A model generated the notes under the pieces. It made no database searches and was not told the origin of the DNA. It saw nothing but the letters and a program-made list of their open reading frames with translations. Positions 5,672-7,207 of a DNA stretch of 7,207 nucleotides are shown here, in pieces. The position numbers and the translations under genes were made by a program. The stretch comes from CAZMCT01 sp964564785. Its GTDB lineage: Bacteria; Planctomycetota; Phycisphaerae; UBA1845; Fen-1342. Within the stretch, counting starts at the first letter, position 1. Every line of letters begins with the position of its first letter. Location of the stretch: assembly GCA_964564785.1 (NCBI GenBank), contig CAZMCT010000155.1, positions 1 to 7,207 on the forward strand, written 5' to 3'.

Positions 5672-7153
5672 CTACGGTCCATAGCACCGCTGAAAGTCCG
5701 CGGCATCGCGCAGGTCGATGTCCGTATCGCCATCAAAGTCTAAGCACACGCACGCAGCTGCCAATGCCACCGCCGGACCGACCATGCACGGCAGAAAGCT
5801 TGTCCAATCCGTCGCGTCGACGGCACCGTCGCCGTTGCAATCGCCGTCGGCGACGTATTCGTAGGCCCCCACGTCATAGCCGGCGCTCCATGGGCGCGGG
5901 GTGCCATCGAGGTCGGTCTCGGGAGCCTCGAGCGTGCTGCCTGCGTCGATCCCAGGCGAGTTGGCGCGTAGCTGGAAATCATAATCCGCAACATTCATGT
6001 CGAGAAACATCGCCCCGTGAATCATCTTGAGGTCGTTGTCTAATGAAGTGGAGACAAAGACCGGGGCAGCCTTCTGGCACTCCGCCATCCAAGCCTCGAT
6101 GACAACCTCGGCGGGTACGTCAGACCACAGCACGTTGTGATCGAAAACGAAGTCACCGACTGAGACACCCTCCGTCCCGAATGTGCCGCCGCAGAATTCC
6201 CCATCAAACTCGCGCATCGGGCGAGCCCAGATCAAGTTGTTGCGGACTACCGAGCCGACGACCGCGCCCGGCGTGTGCCGTTCAATCAACTCGATCTCTG
6301 GCGGCTGGTAATCGTTGTTGGTATCCCAGCCGTTGCGAAAGCACGTGTTGTTGATGATCGTCACGCGTCCATCCATCGCGCGGATGCCTGCGCCGCCGTT
6401 ATTGAACGACAGGTTGTTCTCGATCAGGCATGTGCCCCCACCCCCCACGTCAAACATGATCCCGTTGCCGTCCGTGTGATACTCTGACGCGTCGACGTTG
6501 TTGTAGCAGATGTTGCGGCGGATGACGTGGGCCGAGTTCGAGCCGCCTTGCTCCTTGTTGTTGATGTGGATGCCGCTCGCCCAGCCCACGCTCCATCCGT
6601 TCTCGTAGCAAACGTTGTCCTCGACAACCATGTGCGCGTCGTAAGGCGCGTGCGGATAGCTGGCGTAGTTCATCGCGATGCCCGCGCTGCCGTTGCCATG
6701 GCACACGCACCGGCGCACGGTGACATAGCCGGTGTGCACGCACGAGATGCCGATGTCGTAGTAGTTGCGGATCGTCAGCCCTTCAAAAACGTAGCCATCG
6801 AGCTCGATCAATTCGACAAACTGCACGCGGTACAATTCACCATCGAGCACCGGGTTTTCGCCGGGGACGTTACGGATTGTGATTGGCTGATCGGGTGACG
6901 CGTTGGTTTCCGGGTAAAACTCGCCTTCGTAGTAGATTCCTTCACCGATGTAGAGCGTGTCGCCGGGCTGCACAGCTTGCAGCCCACGCTCGACGGTGGC
7001 GAATGGCTGTGCGCTCGTGCCCGGCCAAGCATCGCTGCCTTGTGGCGGGGGGCGCACGTAATACTCTGTAGCGGTGGACACCGGAACCATGCCCGCGAGC
7101 GACACGAACAGGAACGCGAGCGTGCCAGGACGCCGCATTCTCCGGGGAGGCAT
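5672..7153 (-). CDS. Secreted right-handed parallel beta-helix protein with choice-of-anchor Q segment and dockerin-like tail
   Basis: The 493-residue protein starts with a Sec-type signal peptide (basic head MRRPG, hydrophobic TLAFLFVSLAGMV, likely cut near Ala28). Residues about 30-95 are a DUF1565-like opening (YYVRPPPQGSDAWPGTSAQP, then PFATVERGLQA and GDTLYIGEGIYYE). Residues about 110-345 are beta-helix coils with a recurring Asn ladder: EDNVCYENG (178-186), RRNICYNNV (212-220), ENNLSFNNG (245-253), INNTCFRNG (267-275), RNNLIW and DHNVLW. Residues 398-435 (NSPGIDAG ... GYDVGAYEY) match a choice-of-anchor Q domain. The tail has two EF-hand-like calcium loops, 438-449 (DCNGDGAVDATD) and 472-483 (DFDGDTDIDLRD), as in planctomycete dockerin-like repeats. 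Such folds often bind or cleave polysaccharides, but no catalytic set is identified and the substrate is unknown. The second Met (7138) is an alternative start; neither start has a well-spaced ribosome binding site. Its codons are less GC-rich than those of its neighbours. Confidence 0.9.
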   Translation of the reverse strand: MPPRRMRRPGTLAFLFVSLAGMVPVSTATEYYVRPPPQGSDAWPGTSAQPFATVERGLQAVQPGDTLYIGEGIYYEGEFYPETNASPDQPITIRNVPGENPVLDGELYRVQFVELIELDGYVFEGLTIRNYYDIGISCVHTGYVTVRRCVCHGNGSAGIAMNYASYPHAPYDAHMVVEDNVCYENGWSVGWASGIHINNKEQGGSNSAHVIRRNICYNNVDASEYHTDGNGIMFDVGGGGTCLIENNLSFNNGGAGIRAMDGRVTIINNTCFRNGWDTNNDYQPPEIELIERHTPGAVVGSVVRNNLIWARPMREFDGEFCGGTFGTEGVSVGDFVFDHNVLWSDVPAEVVIEAWMAECQKAAPVFVSTSLDNDLKMIHGAMFLDMNVADYDFQLRANSPGIDAGSTLEAPETDLDGTPRPWSAGYDVGAYEYVADGDCNGDGAVDATDWTSFLPCMVGPAVALAAACVCLDFDGDTDIDLRDAADFQRCYGP

Positions 7154-7163
7154 TTCAGCCCGG

Positions 7164-7169
7164 ATTATT
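7164..7169 (-). promoter_or_regulatory. Possible -10 box for the beta-helix gene
   Basis: On the minus strand AATAAT (5 of 6 matches to TATAAT) overlaps the inner end of the right repeat and lies about 10 nt before the ATG at 7153. If used, the transcript would be nearly leaderless for that start. No good -35 box is found at the usual distance, so this is only a candidate. Confidence 0.2.
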
Positions 7170-7193
7170 CACCAGCTTCATGAGCGTTGCTGC
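7167..7193 (-). repeat. 27-bp inverted repeat, right copy
   Basis: The reverse complement of this stretch equals 5604-5630 at every position. It lies immediately upstream of the beta-helix gene start. Beyond it only 14 bases of the window remain, so it cannot be seen whether the similarity is part of a longer element to the right. Confidence 0.95.
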
Positions 7194-7207
7194 AATCTTG
7201 GCCTGTT

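Larger units (their letters stand above)
5604..7193. mobile_element. Candidate cassette: beta-helix gene bounded by 27-bp inverted repeats
   Basis: Perfect 27-bp inverted repeats bracket a 1590-bp segment holding only the beta-helix gene; its stop is 41 bp from the left repeat and its first ATG 13 bp from the right one. The segment has lower GC than its surroundings: a sampled 60-base line (6301-6360) has 32 G+C, against 48 for 4501-4560 in the helicase gene. No transposase or integrase is present, and no convincing target-site duplication is seen beside the repeats. It could be a non-autonomous cassette, or two copies of an interspersed repeat that happen to face each other. The orientation of the repeat relative to any parent element is unknown. 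Confidence 0.35.

Noticed and set aside
5214..5687. Alternative minus-strand frame through the left repeat and the 144-codon gene
   Set aside because: The Gly/Arg-rich translation lacks domains. The competing frame has a clear DPFSG/DDGG signature.
5601..7202. TTGGC at 5601-5605 and 7198-7202 as a target-site duplication
   Set aside because: The left copy overlaps the repeat itself and the right one is 4 bases away from its repeat, so the positions do not fit a duplication.

Overview
High-GC DNA from a bacterium that is most likely a planctomycete. This placement is inferred from three things: a secreted parallel beta-helix protein ending in a choice-of-anchor Q segment plus a duplicated dockerin-like calcium-loop tail, a small protein with the DPFSG...YRR...VG...DDGG signature common in planctomycete proteins, and a gspF-led pseudopilin cluster. 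No rRNA or tRNA gene was recognised.

Left half (1-3224, minus strand): a compact type II secretion or type IV pilus-like operon read right to left. It starts with gspF (inner-membrane platform protein), then gspG (major pseudopilin), a GspH-like and a GspI-like minor pseudopilin. The last gene is cut by the left edge. Gaps are 46 bp and 13 bp, and the final pair overlaps by 4 bp (GTGA). No gspE ATPase gene precedes gspF. The GspI-like protein carries a long leucine-rich and then Pro/Gly-rich C-terminal extension that is unusual for a pseudopilin.

Middle (3225-5140): a 224-bp divergent promoter region separates gspF from a plus-strand DEAD-box RNA helicase gene (3449-4858) whose motif II reads DEVD. 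After the helicase, 282 bp without a gene are packed with repeats: a GCAGAG-type array, a 22-bp tandem duplication, and three hairpins resembling REP/BIME-type interspersed elements.

Right part (5141-7207, minus strand): a 144-codon gene that looks like only the C-terminal domain of a larger planctomycete protein, then a beta-helix gene of visibly lower GC. The beta-helix gene is closely bracketed by a perfect 27-bp inverted repeat (5604-5630 and 7167-7193). Lower GC, tight bracketing and the 5'-truncated neighbour together suggest an inserted cassette. This is the most interesting feature of the window. The right edge cuts off the far flank, so the junction cannot be tested here.
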